A model generated the notes under the pieces. The model had not been told where the DNA came from. It ran no database searches and saw nothing but the letters and a program-made list of their open reading frames with translations. Below are positions 47,919-57,424 of a DNA stretch of 64,000 bases, one piece after another. Source of the DNA: Sphingosinicella microcystinivorans (GTDB taxonomy: Bacteria; Pseudomonadota; Alphaproteobacteria; Sphingomonadales; Sphingomonadaceae). Position 1 is the stretch's first letter. Each line of letters starts with the position of its first letter. Where the stretch lies: contig NZ_RBWX01000009.1 of the NCBI RefSeq assembly GCF_003634215.1, positions 62,001-126,000 on the forward strand. The letters run 5' to 3'. A program made the translations under genes and the position numbers.

Positions 47919-47954
47919 GCGGCCCGCCGGTTCTCCCCCCTCCCGGCGGGCCGC
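47919..47954. terminator. Strong hairpin between oxyR and TSUP gene
   Basis: GCGGCCCGCCGG (47919-47930) and CCGGCGGGCCGC (47943-47954) are perfect 12-bp arms with a 12-base loop. It lies 20 bases after the stop of the TSUP gene (minus strand). No T-run follows on either strand, so it is terminator-like rather than proven. Confidence 0.55.
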
Positions 47955-47974
47955 ACTGGTTTTGCAACGTGCCG

Positions 47975-48736
47975 CTAAAAGAACGCGCGCCAGATTCCGT
48001 AGCCGCTGGTCAACGTGAGGATGACGCCGACGATCATGAGGAGCGGGCGCGGCTCAACCTTTTTCGCAAGCCACGCGCCAAGGGGCGCAGCAAGCACCCC
48101 GCCAATAAGAAGGCCAAGCATCGCCTTCGTGAAGAACTCGACACCCAGTGAAAACAGGAACGTTGCCGACACCGTGAGCGTTAGAAAAAACTCGGCGGTG
48201 TTGACCGTACCGATCGTCTTGCGCGGCGAAGCGCCCTGAATCAGCAGATTCGACGTGACGACCGGCCCCCAGCCGCCGCCGCCCGCCGCATCGAGAAAGC
48301 CGCCGGCAAGGCCCAGAGGCTCTACGATGCGCGGATTCTTGATCTTCGGCGGATAGCGCCAACTGCGCCACATCAGGACGATGCCGATGCAAGACAAATA
48401 CGCGAGCACCATCGGCCGCGCCGCCTCTGCGGAAACCTGCGTGAGCATGTAAGCGCCAATGACGCCACCGATCACACCCGGAATGACGAGGCGGGCGAAG
48501 AGTTTCCAATCGACATTGCGGTGGAGCGCATGGCTGATGCCTGACACGGCCGTCGTGAATGTCTCCACCGTATGGACGCCGGCCGAAGCCGCCGCAGGCG
48601 GAACGCCCAGACTGACAAGCAATGTAGACGAAATCACCCCGAAGGCCATGCCCAGGGCACCATCGACGAGCTGAGCCGCGAAACCTACGGCGATAAAAGA
48701 CAAAAGTTCGGTCGACATAGGCGCGAGCGAATCCAT
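47975..48736 (-). CDS. TSUP-family permease (TauE/SafE type)
   Basis: 253 residues with about eight hydrophobic helices. TSUP marks are the N-terminal LVDGALGMAFGVISSTLL and the repeat GFLDAAGGGGWGPVVTSNLL in the second half. The family moves sulfite, sulfoacetate or other organic sulfur compounds. The next gene on the other strand is cysE, which hints at sulfur metabolism. An internal ATG at 48718 is possible. Confidence 0.88.
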   Translation of the reverse strand: MDSLAPMSTELLSFIAVGFAAQLVDGALGMAFGVISSTLLVSLGVPPAAASAGVHTVETFTTAVSGISHALHRNVDWKLFARLVIPGVIGGVIGAYMLTQVSAEAARPMVLAYLSCIGIVLMWRSWRYPPKIKNPRIVEPLGLAGGFLDAAGGGGWGPVVTSNLLIQGASPRKTIGTVNTAEFFLTLTVSATFLFSLGVEFFTKAMLGLLIGGVLAAPLGAWLAKKVEPRPLLMIVGVILTLTSGYGIWRAFF

Positions 48737-48920
48737 CCCGGGACAATTCTCTACCGCTTTGATTGCATATAGCGCCGCGCCGACAAACGAGATTTTCTTG
48801 GCCGCGCCAAACCCTGTCCGGGCGGGCTTTCCGCACCCTCTGCGCGGGGGGCTGGCAATTCCACCCTTCGCACCTTAGATTTGGGCAAGATCATACCGAA
48901 CCGGGGAAGCGTTCACCGCC

Positions 48921-49619
48921 ATGTTCGACACCTTTGTTGCCTACCTCGATTCGGTGAAGGCGCGCGACCCCTCGCCACGCTCGCGCTGGGAAATCCTGCT
49001 GTATCCGGGGGTCCTTGCGCTTGGCCTGCACCGCGTGGCGCACTGGCTCTATCGCGGCGAGATGTTCTTCCTCGCGCGCTTCGTGAACCATCTTTCGCGC
49101 GCACTGACCGCCATCGACATCCATCCCGGCGCGAAGATCGGCAAGCGACTGTTCATCGACCACGGCTTCGTCGTGATCGGCGAAACCGCCGAGATCGGTG
49201 ACGACGTGACCATGTACCAGGGCTCGACGCTGGGCGGTACGAATCCCACCAACGGCGTCGGCGGCAAACGGCACCCCACGATCGGCGACGGCGTCATCAT
49301 CAGCCTCGGCGCCGCCATCCTCGGCCCCATCACCGTGGGCGCGGGCGCGCGCATCGGCGCGAACGCGGTCGTTACCAAGGACGTGGCGGAGGGCGCGACG
49401 ATGGTCGGCATCCCCGCACGCTCCACCCTCGTCGAAGTGAAGCCTGAAACGCAGGACTTTGTGCCCTATGGCACGCCTTGCAGCGAGAAATTCGATCCTC
49501 AGACGCAGCAGCTGGAAATCCTGCGCTGCGAGGTGGAAACGCTGAGGAAGCGACTGGCGGAGCTGACTCCCGCCGACCTCAAGCCTGCCAAGCCGGGGGC
49601 CTCCGCCCGGAAGGCATGA
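48921..49619 (+). CDS. cysE: Serine O-acetyltransferase
   Basis: 232 residues, short EpsC-like type. Left-handed beta-helix with hexapeptide repeats: DIHPGAKIGKRLFIDHG, GETAEIGDDVTMYQG, LGGTNPTNGVGGKRHPTIG and GANAVVTKDVAEGATMVG. It makes O-acetylserine for cysteine synthesis. The stop overlaps the next ATG (ATGA at 49616), so DUF2794 is cotranscribed. Confidence 0.95.
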   Translation: MFDTFVAYLDSVKARDPSPRSRWEILLYPGVLALGLHRVAHWLYRGEMFFLARFVNHLSRALTAIDIHPGAKIGKRLFIDHGFVVIGETAEIGDDVTMYQGSTLGGTNPTNGVGGKRHPTIGDGVIISLGAAILGPITVGAGARIGANAVVTKDVAEGATMVGIPARSTLVEVKPETQDFVPYGTPCSEKFDPQTQQLEILRCEVETLRKRLAELTPADLKPAKPGASARKA

Positions 49620-49957
49620 ACAACGTCACGCCCCTTTTTGCGGGGCGCGGCCCCACCCAGGTCTTCTTCGACCGCCACGAGCTGAACCACATCATGAGCC
49701 TGTACGGGCGCATGGTCGCCGCAGGCCTCTGGCGCGACTACGCGGTGGATATGACGCGCGAGGAGGCCGTGTTCTCCGCCTTCCGCCGCGCGTCTGAGCG
49801 CCCCGAGATCCGCATCGTGAAACGCCCGGAGCTACGTACGCGGCAGGGCCAGTACCTGCTGATCGGCGAAGCCGGCGCCATCCTGCGCCGGGGCCAGGAG
49901 CTGTCGCCGCTGCTCGCCCCGCTGGAGCGCAAACTGCTGAAACTGGTGGACGTCTAG
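49616..49957 (+). CDS. DUF2794 family protein
   Basis: 113 residues starting at ATG 49616, inside the cysE stop (ATGA). Sequence marks are VFFDRHELNHIMSLYGRMV, EWRDYA-like segment (here LWRDYAVDM), and IRIVKRPELRTRQGQYLL. DUF2794 is a small alphaproteobacterial family regularly found after cysE-like genes. Its function is unknown. Convergent with the SDR gene, which it overlaps by four bases. Confidence 0.88.
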   Translation: MNNVTPLFAGRGPTQVFFDRHELNHIMSLYGRMVAAGLWRDYAVDMTREEAVFSAFRRASERPEIRIVKRPELRTRQGQYLLIGEAGAILRRGQELSPLLAPLERKLLKLVDV

Positions 49958-50862
49958 GCCTTAAGCTCGCCCAGCCGCGACATGACGAGACCGCCCTGCT
50001 CAGCACCGTTCGTCGGCACGGTCTCACCCGCGCGGTCGGTGATCTCCGCGATCCGCGCCGCAACGGTCTCCACCGTGCGGTCCGCCTCCGGCACCATGAT
50101 GCCATGCGTGAGCGTCACGTGCGCAGCATGGAAGCCCCCCGCCCCGGCCCCGAGGATCGTACTCGTCGGCGCCACGTTGCTGACAAGGTATAGCGCGGCC
50201 GGAACGACGTTTTTCGGCGCAAGCAGGCGCAACATCTCTTCGGGCATGACATCCTCCGTCATGCGCGTCCCCGCGACCGGGAAGATCGAATTGACGTGGA
50301 TGTTCGACTTGGCGCCCTCAAGCGCCAGCGTCTTCATCAGGCCGACGAGGCCCAGCTTGGCTGCGCCGTAGTTCGCCTGCCCGAAATTGCCGTAGAGGCC
50401 GGTCGACGACGAGGTCATCAGGATGCGGCCATAGCCGGCGTCGCGCATCGCGTCCCACACCGCCTTGGTGCAGTTAACCGACCCCATCAGGTGCACATCG
50501 AGCACGAACCGGAAATCATCGAGCGTCATCTTCGCGAAGCTCTTGTCGCGCAGAACGCCCGCGTTGTTGATGAGGATATCGACACGGCCCCAGCGCGAGA
50601 GCGTGTCGGCGATCATCGCCTCGACCGCAGGAAAATCCGTGACGCTCGCGGGGTTTGCGACCGCGGTTCCGCCCTTTGCCTCGATTTCCGCGACCACGAC
50701 TTCCGCGGCCGTAGCCGACCCGCCGCTGCCGTCACGAGCGCCGCCGAAGTCGTTGACCACGACCTTTGCGCCGCGCGCTGCCAGTTCCAGCGCGTATTCA
50801 CGGCCAAGACCGCCACCAGCGCCGGTGACGATAGCAACGCGGTCCTTGAAATCGATGGTCAT
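49954..50862 (-). CDS. SDR family (3R)-hydroxyacyl-CoA dehydrogenase-like
   Basis: 302 residues. Rossmann VAIVTGAGGGLGREYALELA and the NDFGGARDGSGG segment are typical of the MFE-2/HSD17B4 dehydrogenase domain; catalytic S and YGAAK are in SSSTGLYGNFGQANYGAAKLG in parts. It likely acts in beta-oxidation of (3R)-hydroxyacyl-CoA. Complete. No obvious hydratase partner is next to it. Confidence 0.85.
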   Translation of the reverse strand: MTIDFKDRVAIVTGAGGGLGREYALELAARGAKVVVNDFGGARDGSGGSATAAEVVVAEIEAKGGTAVANPASVTDFPAVEAMIADTLSRWGRVDILINNAGVLRDKSFAKMTLDDFRFVLDVHLMGSVNCTKAVWDAMRDAGYGRILMTSSSTGLYGNFGQANYGAAKLGLVGLMKTLALEGAKSNIHVNSIFPVAGTRMTEDVMPEEMLRLLAPKNVVPAALYLVSNVAPTSTILGAGAGGFHAAHVTLTHGIMVPEADRTVETVAARIAEITDRAGETVPTNGAEQGGLVMSRLGELKA

Positions 50863-50927
50863 ACACGGCTCCCCGAAAACAAAATCGGGGATTGCCTAGC
50901 GAAGCACCAGGCCTCCGAAAACCCGTC

Positions 50928-51635
50928 TTATGCGACAGCTTCCCGGCGGCCATCCGTATCGAGCGAGTAGCCCGCCGAGCGCACCGTGCGGATTACGTCC
51001 GGCAGGCCATCAAGATTGATCGCCTTCCGGAGCCGCCGGATATGCACATCGACCGTGCGCTGCTCCACGTAGACGTCGCGGCCCCAGACCGAATCCAGAA
51101 GCTGCTCTCGCGAGAAGACGCGGCCCGGATGCTCGAGGAAGTGCCGCAGTAGACGGAACTCCGTGGGGCCGAGCGCTACGGGCTGGCCGTCGCGCGTCAC
51201 CTTGTGCGCGGTCGTATCCATGAAGATGCCCGCGTATTCGAGGTTGCCGCCGGCAAGCGCCGGGCGCAGGCGGCGCAGCACAGCGCGGATGCGCGCCACG
51301 AGTTCGCGCGGGGAGAACGGTTTGGTGATGTAGTCGTCGGCACCGATTTCGAGGCCGCGGATGCGGTCCGCCTCTTCGGTGCGCGCCGTCAGCATGATGA
51401 TCGGCAGGTTCGCGGTTGCGGGCTCCCGGCGCATACGCCGGCAGACCTCGATGCCCGAGAGGTTCACGATCATCCAGTCGAGGAGGACGAGATCAGGCTT
51501 CTCCTCGTCCGCCAGCACCAGCGCTTCCTCGCCGTCTTCGGTGCTGACGACCGCAAAGTCTTCCTGTTCGAGATTGTACCGGATCAGCTCGACGAGGTTC
51601 GCATCGTCCTCGACCACCAGAATCTTGGGCTTCAT
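50928..51635 (-). CDS. phoB: Phosphate-regulon response regulator
   Basis: 235 residues. Receiver domain with VVEDDANLVELI and the phospho-acceptor in LVLLDWMI, and a PhoB-type winged helix with GPTEFRLLRHFLEHPGRVFS and YVEQRTVDVHIRRLRKA. It binds Pho boxes when phosphorylated. Last gene of the phoR-pstCAB-phoU-phoB run, four bases after phoU. Confidence 0.95.
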   Translation of the reverse strand: MKPKILVVEDDANLVELIRYNLEQEDFAVVSTEDGEEALVLADEEKPDLVLLDWMIVNLSGIEVCRRMRREPATANLPIIMLTARTEEADRIRGLEIGADDYITKPFSPRELVARIRAVLRRLRPALAGGNLEYAGIFMDTTAHKVTRDGQPVALGPTEFRLLRHFLEHPGRVFSREQLLDSVWGRDVYVEQRTVDVHIRRLRKAINLDGLPDVIRTVRSAGYSLDTDGRREAVA

Positions 51636-51639
51636 GTCG

Positions 51640-52377
51640 CTATCGCTCCTGTTCGCCTTCGACGTCTTCGCTCACCGTATAGACGGTTTCGTCGGCCTTC
51701 TGCCGATCGGTCAGATGCTCGCCCGTGGCCGAATAATAGACAACCTCGGCGATGTTGGTGGCGTGATCGCCGATCCGCTCGAGGTTCTTGGCAATGAACA
51801 GCATATGCGTGGAGGGCGTGATGTGATGGGGATTTTCCATCATGAAGGTGAGCAGCGCCCGGAACAGGCTGTTGTAATATTCATCGACCGAATTGTCGCG
51901 CTTCCACACGTCGCGCGCGAGTTCGGGATCACGGCGGGCATAAGCATCGAGCGCGTCATCCACCATCTGCGACACGATGCGCGCCATTTCAGGCACAATC
52001 ACCATCGGACGGATCGGCGAATCCTGCGCGATCGAATTCACGCGCTTGGCATTGTTCTTGGCGTAATCGCCGATACGCTCGATCACCGCCGAAATCTTGA
52101 GTGCGGCGATCACCTCGCGCAGGTCGTCCGCCAGCGGAGCGCGGCGCGCGATCGTGGCGATCGCGAGCTGCTCTACCTCCGCCTCGATCCTGTCGATACG
52201 CGGGTCGGACTGAACGACCGCCTGTGCCGCATCAGCATCGCGCGCGACGATGGCAGCGACGGAGCGATCGACCTGATCCTTGGCAAGCCCACCCATCTCG
52301 CCGATGAGCAGGCGCAGTTGCCGCAGGTCCTCGTCGAAGGACTTGACCGTATGCGCGGTGGGCGGGTTGGTATTCAT
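51640..52377 (-). CDS. phoU: Phosphate transport regulator PhoU
   Basis: 245 residues, two three-helix bundles. Marks are HTVKSFDEDLRQLRLLIGEMG, IERIGDYAKNNAKR and IAKNLERIGDHATNIAE, the repeated E-R-I-G-D motif that binds metal. It links PstB to PhoR and restrains the Pho response. Normal length. Confidence 0.96.
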   Translation of the reverse strand: MNTNPPTAHTVKSFDEDLRQLRLLIGEMGGLAKDQVDRSVAAIVARDADAAQAVVQSDPRIDRIEAEVEQLAIATIARRAPLADDLREVIAALKISAVIERIGDYAKNNAKRVNSIAQDSPIRPMVIVPEMARIVSQMVDDALDAYARRDPELARDVWKRDNSVDEYYNSLFRALLTFMMENPHHITPSTHMLFIAKNLERIGDHATNIAEVVYYSATGEHLTDRQKADETVYTVSEDVEGEQER

Positions 52378-52391
52378 GGCGTTCCTGCCTT

Positions 52392-53192
52392 CTAGCCGAA
52401 GCGGCCGGTGATATAGTCCTTGGTACGCTGCTCGCGCGGATTGGTGAAGATTTCCGCCGTATCGCCATATTCGACGAGCGTGCCCAGATGGAAGAAGGCC
52501 GTGCGCTGGCTGACACGTGCGGCCTGCTGCATGTTGTGCGTGACGATCACGATCGCATAGCGGCCGCGCAGGTCATCGATCAGCTCCTCGATCTTCGCGG
52601 TTGCGATGGGATCGAGCGCCGAGCACGGCTCGTCCATCAGGATCACTTCGGGATCGACCGCGATGGCGCGCGCGATGCACAGGCGCTGCTGCTGACCGCC
52701 CGAAAGCGCCGTGCCGCTATCCTGCAGCCGGTCCTTCACTTCATTCCAAAGGCTGGCGCGCACAAGGCTCTGCTCAACAATCGCATCAAGGTCTGCCTTG
52801 GTGGAGGCGAGGCCGTGGATGCGCGGGCCGTAGGAGACATTCTCATAGATCGATTTGGGGAACGGGTTCGGCTTCTGGAACACCATGCCGACGCGCGCAC
52901 GAAGCTGCACCACGTCCATGTCCGGCGCGTAAATGTCGTGCCCTTCGAGCTCGATACGGCCTTCGATACGGGCTGCATCGATTGTGTCGTTCATGCGGTT
53001 GAGGCAGCGCAGGAAGGTGGACTTGCCGCAGCCCGACGGGCCGATGAAAGCCGTGACAAGATCGGTGTGCACGTCGATCGAAACGCCGTTCAGCGCCTGC
53101 TTCTCACCGTAGAACACCTTGACGTCGCGCGCCGTCATCTTGGGCGGTGCCGATACCACCGCCTCCGCATTCGCCGTCATGGTCGCCATCAT
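52392..53192 (-). CDS. pstB: Phosphate ABC transporter ATP-binding protein
   Basis: 266 residues from ATG 53192; it starts five bases after the pstA stop, so longer starts would run inside pstA. Walker [13 protein letters not shown], signature [14 protein letters not shown], Walker [14 protein letters not shown] and switch His in VIVTHNM. It energises high-affinity phosphate import with PstA and PstC. Confidence 0.96.
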   Translation of the reverse strand: MMATMTANAEAVVSAPPKMTARDVKVFYGEKQALNGVSIDVHTDLVTAFIGPSGCGKSTFLRCLNRMNDTIDAARIEGRIELEGHDIYAPDMDVVQLRARVGMVFQKPNPFPKSIYENVSYGPRIHGLASTKADLDAIVEQSLVRASLWNEVKDRLQDSGTALSGGQQQRLCIARAIAVDPEVILMDEPCSALDPIATAKIEELIDDLRGRYAIVIVTHNMQQAARVSQRTAFFHLGTLVEYGDTAEIFTNPREQRTKDYITGRFG

Positions 53193-53197
53193 ATCGT

Positions 53198-54496
53198 TCA
53201 CCAGCGTTTCTCGAACTTGTTGCGGAGGTATATCGCGAGGCCGTTCATCAGCATCAGGAAAACGAGGAGCACGATGATCGCCGCCGAGGTTTTCTCGACA
53301 AAACCACGCGCGACCTCGTCCGACCACAGAAAGATTTGCACCGGAAGCACCGTCGCAGGGGTGGTGAGACCGCCCGGCACATCGGTGACGAAGGCACGCA
53401 TACCGATCATCAGCAGCGGCGCCGTCTCGCCGAGCGCACGCGCCATACCAATGATCGTACCGGTGAGGATGCCAGGGAGCGCCAGTGGCAGCACATGGTG
53501 GAATACCACCTGAATCTGCGAGGCACCGACGCCGAGCGCAGCGTCGCGGATCGACGGGGGCACCGACTTGATGGCGATGCGCCCGGCAATGACGATCACA
53601 GGCAGCGTCATCAGTGCGAGCGTAAGGCCGCCGACGATCGGCGCCGAGCGGGGCATTCCGAAGAAGTTGAGGAACACGGCAAGGCCAAGCAGGCCGAAGA
53701 TGATCGAAGGCACCGCGGCGAGGTTGTTGATGCTGACCTCGATAATGTCGGTGAAGCGGTTCTTCGGTGCGTACTCTTCAAGGTAGATCGCCGTCATGAC
53801 GCCGATCGGGAAGCAGAGGAGCAAGGTGACGACAAGGGTGAGCAGCGACCCCTTCGCCGCGCCCCAAATGCCGGCGAGCTCCGGGCTCGTCGAATCCGCC
53901 ATCGTCAGGAACGTGGTGTTGAGCGTGGTGCGGACCGCGCCATCGGCCTTGAGCTTGTCGAACGCCGCGACTTCCACATCAGAAACCGGGCGGTTTGCTT
54001 CGGGAACATTCCGTTCGATAAGGCCCTTGCCAAGCAGATCGAAATCGCCGGATGTCGGCACCCACACATCAACCCGCTTGCCGATGAGGCCGGGATCGGC
54101 GCGCACGGCGTCGCGAAGCGCGAGCCATGCACCGTCGCTGACGAGATCTTTCGCGGCAATGCCCAGATTCTGAGCGCGTGCATTCGCCGCCGCGACCATC
54201 AAGCCCTGGAAATTCGCCGTGTTGAGCGCATTCTCGCCACCTGGACCCGCAAGAGCGCTGCTGTCGATGCCGAGCGTGAACGGATCATATTCGACCAAGA
54301 GCTTCACTTCGGTCCGCAGGAAACCCGTGTAGCCGTTGGCGAAGATCGTCCCCAGAAGGAAAAACAGGAACGCGCCCGCCAGCGCCAGCGCCCCGAGCCC
54401 CATGAAACGGAAGCGGCGCTCCTTCGCATAGCGTCGGCGCACGCGCGCCTGCATGGCGGGCGAGGCCCAGTCGGTCTGTACGCGCGGGCTATTCAT
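53198..54496 (-). CDS. pstA: Phosphate ABC transporter permease PstA
   Basis: 432 residues, longer than the classical PstA because of an N-terminal extension with one helix ([19 protein letters not shown]) and a large periplasmic region. The ABC-permease core has [19 protein letters not shown] and the EAA-type loop [20 protein letters not shown]. Overlaps the pstC stop by eight bases. Confidence 0.95.
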   Translation of the reverse strand: MNSPRVQTDWASPAMQARVRRRYAKERRFRFMGLGALALAGAFLFFLLGTIFANGYTGFLRTEVKLLVEYDPFTLGIDSSALAGPGGENALNTANFQGLMVAAANARAQNLGIAAKDLVSDGAWLALRDAVRADPGLIGKRVDVWVPTSGDFDLLGKGLIERNVPEANRPVSDVEVAAFDKLKADGAVRTTLNTTFLTMADSTSPELAGIWGAAKGSLLTLVVTLLLCFPIGVMTAIYLEEYAPKNRFTDIIEVSINNLAAVPSIIFGLLGLAVFLNFFGMPRSAPIVGGLTLALMTLPVIVIAGRIAIKSVPPSIRDAALGVGASQIQVVFHHVLPLALPGILTGTIIGMARALGETAPLLMIGMRAFVTDVPGGLTTPATVLPVQIFLWSDEVARGFVEKTSAAIIVLLVFLMLMNGLAIYLRNKFEKRW

Positions 54497-55898
54497 AAGC
54501 TTCCCGGTAGCGCTTCACGACCGCGAGCGCGTAGATGTTGAGGCACAGGGTCACCGCAAACAGCACGAGGCCGAGCGCGAAGGCGGAAAGCGTCTTTGCC
54601 GAATCGAATTCCTGGTCACCGGTGAGCAGCTGCACGATCTGGGCGGTGACGGTCGTCACCGACTGGAACGGGTTCGCCGTGAGGTTGGCGGCAAGGCCGG
54701 CCGCCATCACAACGATCATCGTTTCGCCGATCGCGCGGCTGACCGCCAGAAGCACGCCGCCCACGATGCCGGGAAGCGCCGCCGGAATGAGCACGCGCTT
54801 GATCGTCTCAGAGGTCGTCGCGCCCATCGCAAGACTGCCGTCGCGCATCGCGGCGGGCACGGCGGTGATCGAATCATCGGCCATCGAGGAGACGAACGGG
54901 ATGATCATGATGCCCATGACGACACCCGCCGCGAGCGCGCTTTCAGAACTGGCATTCGAAATGCCGATCGAAAGCGCGAACTCGCGCACCGCGGGCGCCA
55001 CCGTGAGCGCCGCGAAGTAGCCGTAGACGACCGTGGGAACGCCCGCGAGCACCTCCAGCATCGGCTTCATGATCTTGCGCGACTTGGGCTTCGCATATTG
55101 CGTGAGATAGATCGCCGACATGAGGCCGAGCGGGATCGCGACGATCATGGCGATGATCGCACCGATAAAGATCGTGCCCCAGAACAGCGGCACCGCCCCG
55201 AACGCACCCGACGAGCCGACCTGATCGGCGCGAATCGCCGTCTGCGGGCTCCAATTCGTGCCGAACAGGAACTCGATCGGCGAGACGCGGCGGAAGAACT
55301 CGACGCTTTCGTAGATGAGCGAAAGCACGATCCCGAACGTGGTGAGGATCGACACCAGCGACGACAGGACGAGCACAATCATGATGAACCGCTCGACACG
55401 CGGACGCGCCCTGAAGTGCGGACGCACGCGCAGCCAGGCAAAACCGCCGCCTGATATGGCCAGCAGCGCCGCAAGGCCCGCAATGACCAGCGACCACTGC
55501 GTCTTGATCGATCGGTAGATCGGCACGGCCGCATCAGCCGCCGGGTTGAACGCGCCGGCAAGCTGGCCCGAGACGACACCACGCACTTCGGTGAGGAACG
55601 CCTGCCGGTCGAGCATCGTCTGCGGCTGGCTCTCAACCGGGAGCGAGGCGATCGTGCGGTCCGCGACGATGTTCTCTCCGACGACCGACCACGCCACCAC
55701 GAGGATGAGCGCGGGCACCAGCGCCCAGAGCGCCACGTACCAGCCGTGATAGGCAGGGCGAGAGTGAATGGAGGAGATTCGGTCCGCGGCGTTTGCGAAC
55801 GTACGTCCGCCCGCGAAGGCTGCGGCACGGGCGCGGGCAGCGAGATACGCCGCGACGGCCAGACCAAGCAGGGCAAGGATCAGGGCAGCTGCTGACAT
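54489..55898 (-). CDS. pstC: Phosphate ABC transporter permease PstC
   Basis: 469 residues; long sphingomonad-type PstC. N-terminal helices and a periplasmic domain precede the permease core with IPLGLMSAIYLTQYAKPK and the cytoplasmic loop RDGSLAMGATTSETIKRVLIP. No pstS lies at this locus, so the binding protein is encoded elsewhere or replaced. Confidence 0.95.
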   Translation of the reverse strand: MSAAALILALLGLAVAAYLAARARAAAFAGGRTFANAADRISSIHSRPAYHGWYVALWALVPALILVVAWSVVGENIVADRTIASLPVESQPQTMLDRQAFLTEVRGVVSGQLAGAFNPAADAAVPIYRSIKTQWSLVIAGLAALLAISGGGFAWLRVRPHFRARPRVERFIMIVLVLSSLVSILTTFGIVLSLIYESVEFFRRVSPIEFLFGTNWSPQTAIRADQVGSSGAFGAVPLFWGTIFIGAIIAMIVAIPLGLMSAIYLTQYAKPKSRKIMKPMLEVLAGVPTVVYGYFAALTVAPAVREFALSIGISNASSESALAAGVVMGIMIIPFVSSMADDSITAVPAAMRDGSLAMGATTSETIKRVLIPAALPGIVGGVLLAVSRAIGETMIVVMAAGLAANLTANPFQSVTTVTAQIVQLLTGDQEFDSAKTLSAFALGLVLFAVTLCLNIYALAVVKRYREAYE

Positions 55899-56031
55899 GA
55901 TCGAACGGCGCGCATTGCCGACCTTTCGGCACGCTCGCCTTCATCCTTTCCCGTTGATACGCCCACTGCCGCGACGGTGCGGCCGATTGATTCGCCCAGT
56001 TGGTCTTTCCGCGCGCTTGTGTGGTGTCATC

Positions 56032-56049
56032 TTTTCAGATTTGTGACAC
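56032..56049 (-). promoter_or_regulatory. Weak Pho-box-like element near pstC
   Basis: Read on the minus strand, GTGTCAC (56049-56043), a four-base spacer and CTGAAAA (56038-56032) resemble a Pho box (CTGTCAT-n4-CTGTCAT): six of seven matches in the first repeat, four of seven in the second. It straddles the phoR stop, about 135 bases before the pstC start. The GGTGTCA/TGACACC repeat at 56023-56050 overlaps it. Low confidence. Confidence 0.25.
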
Positions 56050-57291
56050 CGACGCGGGCAAAGTGAAGCTGATGGTCGTGCCGACCCCCTGTTCACTTGT
56101 GATTTCCAGCGTTCCGCGATGCCTTTCGACAATGTGTTTGGCGATGGCGAGACCGAGCCCGGTGCCGCCGAGGCGGCGGGAACGACCCGTATCGACGCGG
56201 TAGAAACGTTCGGTGAGGCGCGGGATATGCTCGGCAGCGATGCCGTCGCCGACATCGGCGATGGCAATGCGTACAACTTCGCCCTGCAAAGCCTTCGCCC
56301 GCTCCGCGGTAACGGCGATCGGCGTGCCGGTGCGGCCATATTTGATCGCGTTGGTCATCAGGTTGTGAAGCACCTGGAGCACCTGGTCCTTGTCCGCGAT
56401 CACCTGCGGGAGCCCGGGCTCGATGGTCATAACGAGCTGGCGTTTGTCCGCTTCCAGCGCCACGGCCGAGGTCGTCGCGACATTTTCGAACAGCGGCGCG
56501 AGGTCAATGATCTCGCGCGGGCGGATGTTCTTGTCGAGCTCGATGCGCGAGAGCGACATCAGGTCGTCGACGAGCCGGGTCATGCGCGCGGCTTCGTTCG
56601 CCATCACGTCGAGAAAGCGCGCACGCGCCGCCGGATCGTTCGCGGCCGGACCCTGCAGCGTTTCGATGAAGCCGACGAGCGTCGCAAGCGGCGTTCTGAG
56701 TTCGTGGCTGGCGTTTGCCACGAAATCGGCGCGCATCCGTTCGGCGAGCCGCGCGGGTGAAACGTCGGCGAAAGACAGCAGAAGGCGCGCATCGCCCGCA
56801 GGGCCGGCCCGCAGGCGAAACACCGTGGAATGCCGCCCGATCCCCTCGATCTCGCGGATCGAATCGCGGTTCTGCCGCATCGCGGTCGTCACCGTCTCGA
56901 TCACCGCCGGATGGCGGATGGCGATGCGGATGTCCTCGCCAAGCGCATGGGCACCGAAGGCGTCCACCGCCTCGGCATTCATGGCGAGAATGCCGAAGTT
57001 GCGATCGACGAGCACGGCGGCATTTTCGAGCGAGTCGAGCGTGATCGACGGTTGTGCGACGTCTATGCTTGCAAGGCCTTCCGCAGCCGGCTCCGGCAGC
57101 TTTCGCGACGGGCGCGCGGCAAACGCCCCTGACGCCGCCGCAAGCAGCGCGAGCACGGCCGCGCCGAGCACCTCGTGCCACGCAAACGCATAACCCGCCG
57201 CGGCTGCGAGCACGACCGCCGAAGCGACCGCGATCCACCGGTTCCGGCCGGCGCCTTCAGCATTCAGGGCATCGTCCGCAGATGTCGGCAC
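56035..57291 (-). CDS. phoR: Phosphate-regulon sensor kinase PhoR
   Basis: 418 residues. Two N-terminal transmembrane segments (WIAVASAVVLAAAAGYAF, VLGAAVLALLAAASGAFA), a PAS-like sensor domain (about 75-180), HisKA with phospho-His in NASHELRTPLATLVGF, and a HATPase with NLMTNAIKYG and GTGLGLAIAKHIVERH. It phosphorylates PhoB at low phosphate and sits upstream of pstC. Start MPTSADDALN. Confidence 0.92.
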   Translation of the reverse strand: MPTSADDALNAEGAGRNRWIAVASAVVLAAAAGYAFAWHEVLGAAVLALLAAASGAFAARPSRKLPEPAAEGLASIDVAQPSITLDSLENAAVLVDRNFGILAMNAEAVDAFGAHALGEDIRIAIRHPAVIETVTTAMRQNRDSIREIEGIGRHSTVFRLRAGPAGDARLLLSFADVSPARLAERMRADFVANASHELRTPLATLVGFIETLQGPAANDPAARARFLDVMANEAARMTRLVDDLMSLSRIELDKNIRPREIIDLAPLFENVATTSAVALEADKRQLVMTIEPGLPQVIADKDQVLQVLHNLMTNAIKYGRTGTPIAVTAERAKALQGEVVRIAIADVGDGIAAEHIPRLTERFYRVDTGRSRRLGGTGLGLAIAKHIVERHRGTLEITSEQGVGTTISFTLPASVSQI

Positions 57292-57424
57292 GTTTTACAA
57301 CTTTCGCTTTTCAGGCCGTCGTTTACTTCGCAACCCATTAGAAACACGGCAATGGTATGGTCCTTGCTTCCCATGAGGGCAAGACGGCGTATAGAGTGTA
57401 TTCGAGGGATTTCGGGACAGGCAT

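Noticed and set aside
54453-55454. A 333-residue plus-strand frame across pstC
   Set aside because: Antisense to a conserved permease gene; very high Arg/His content.
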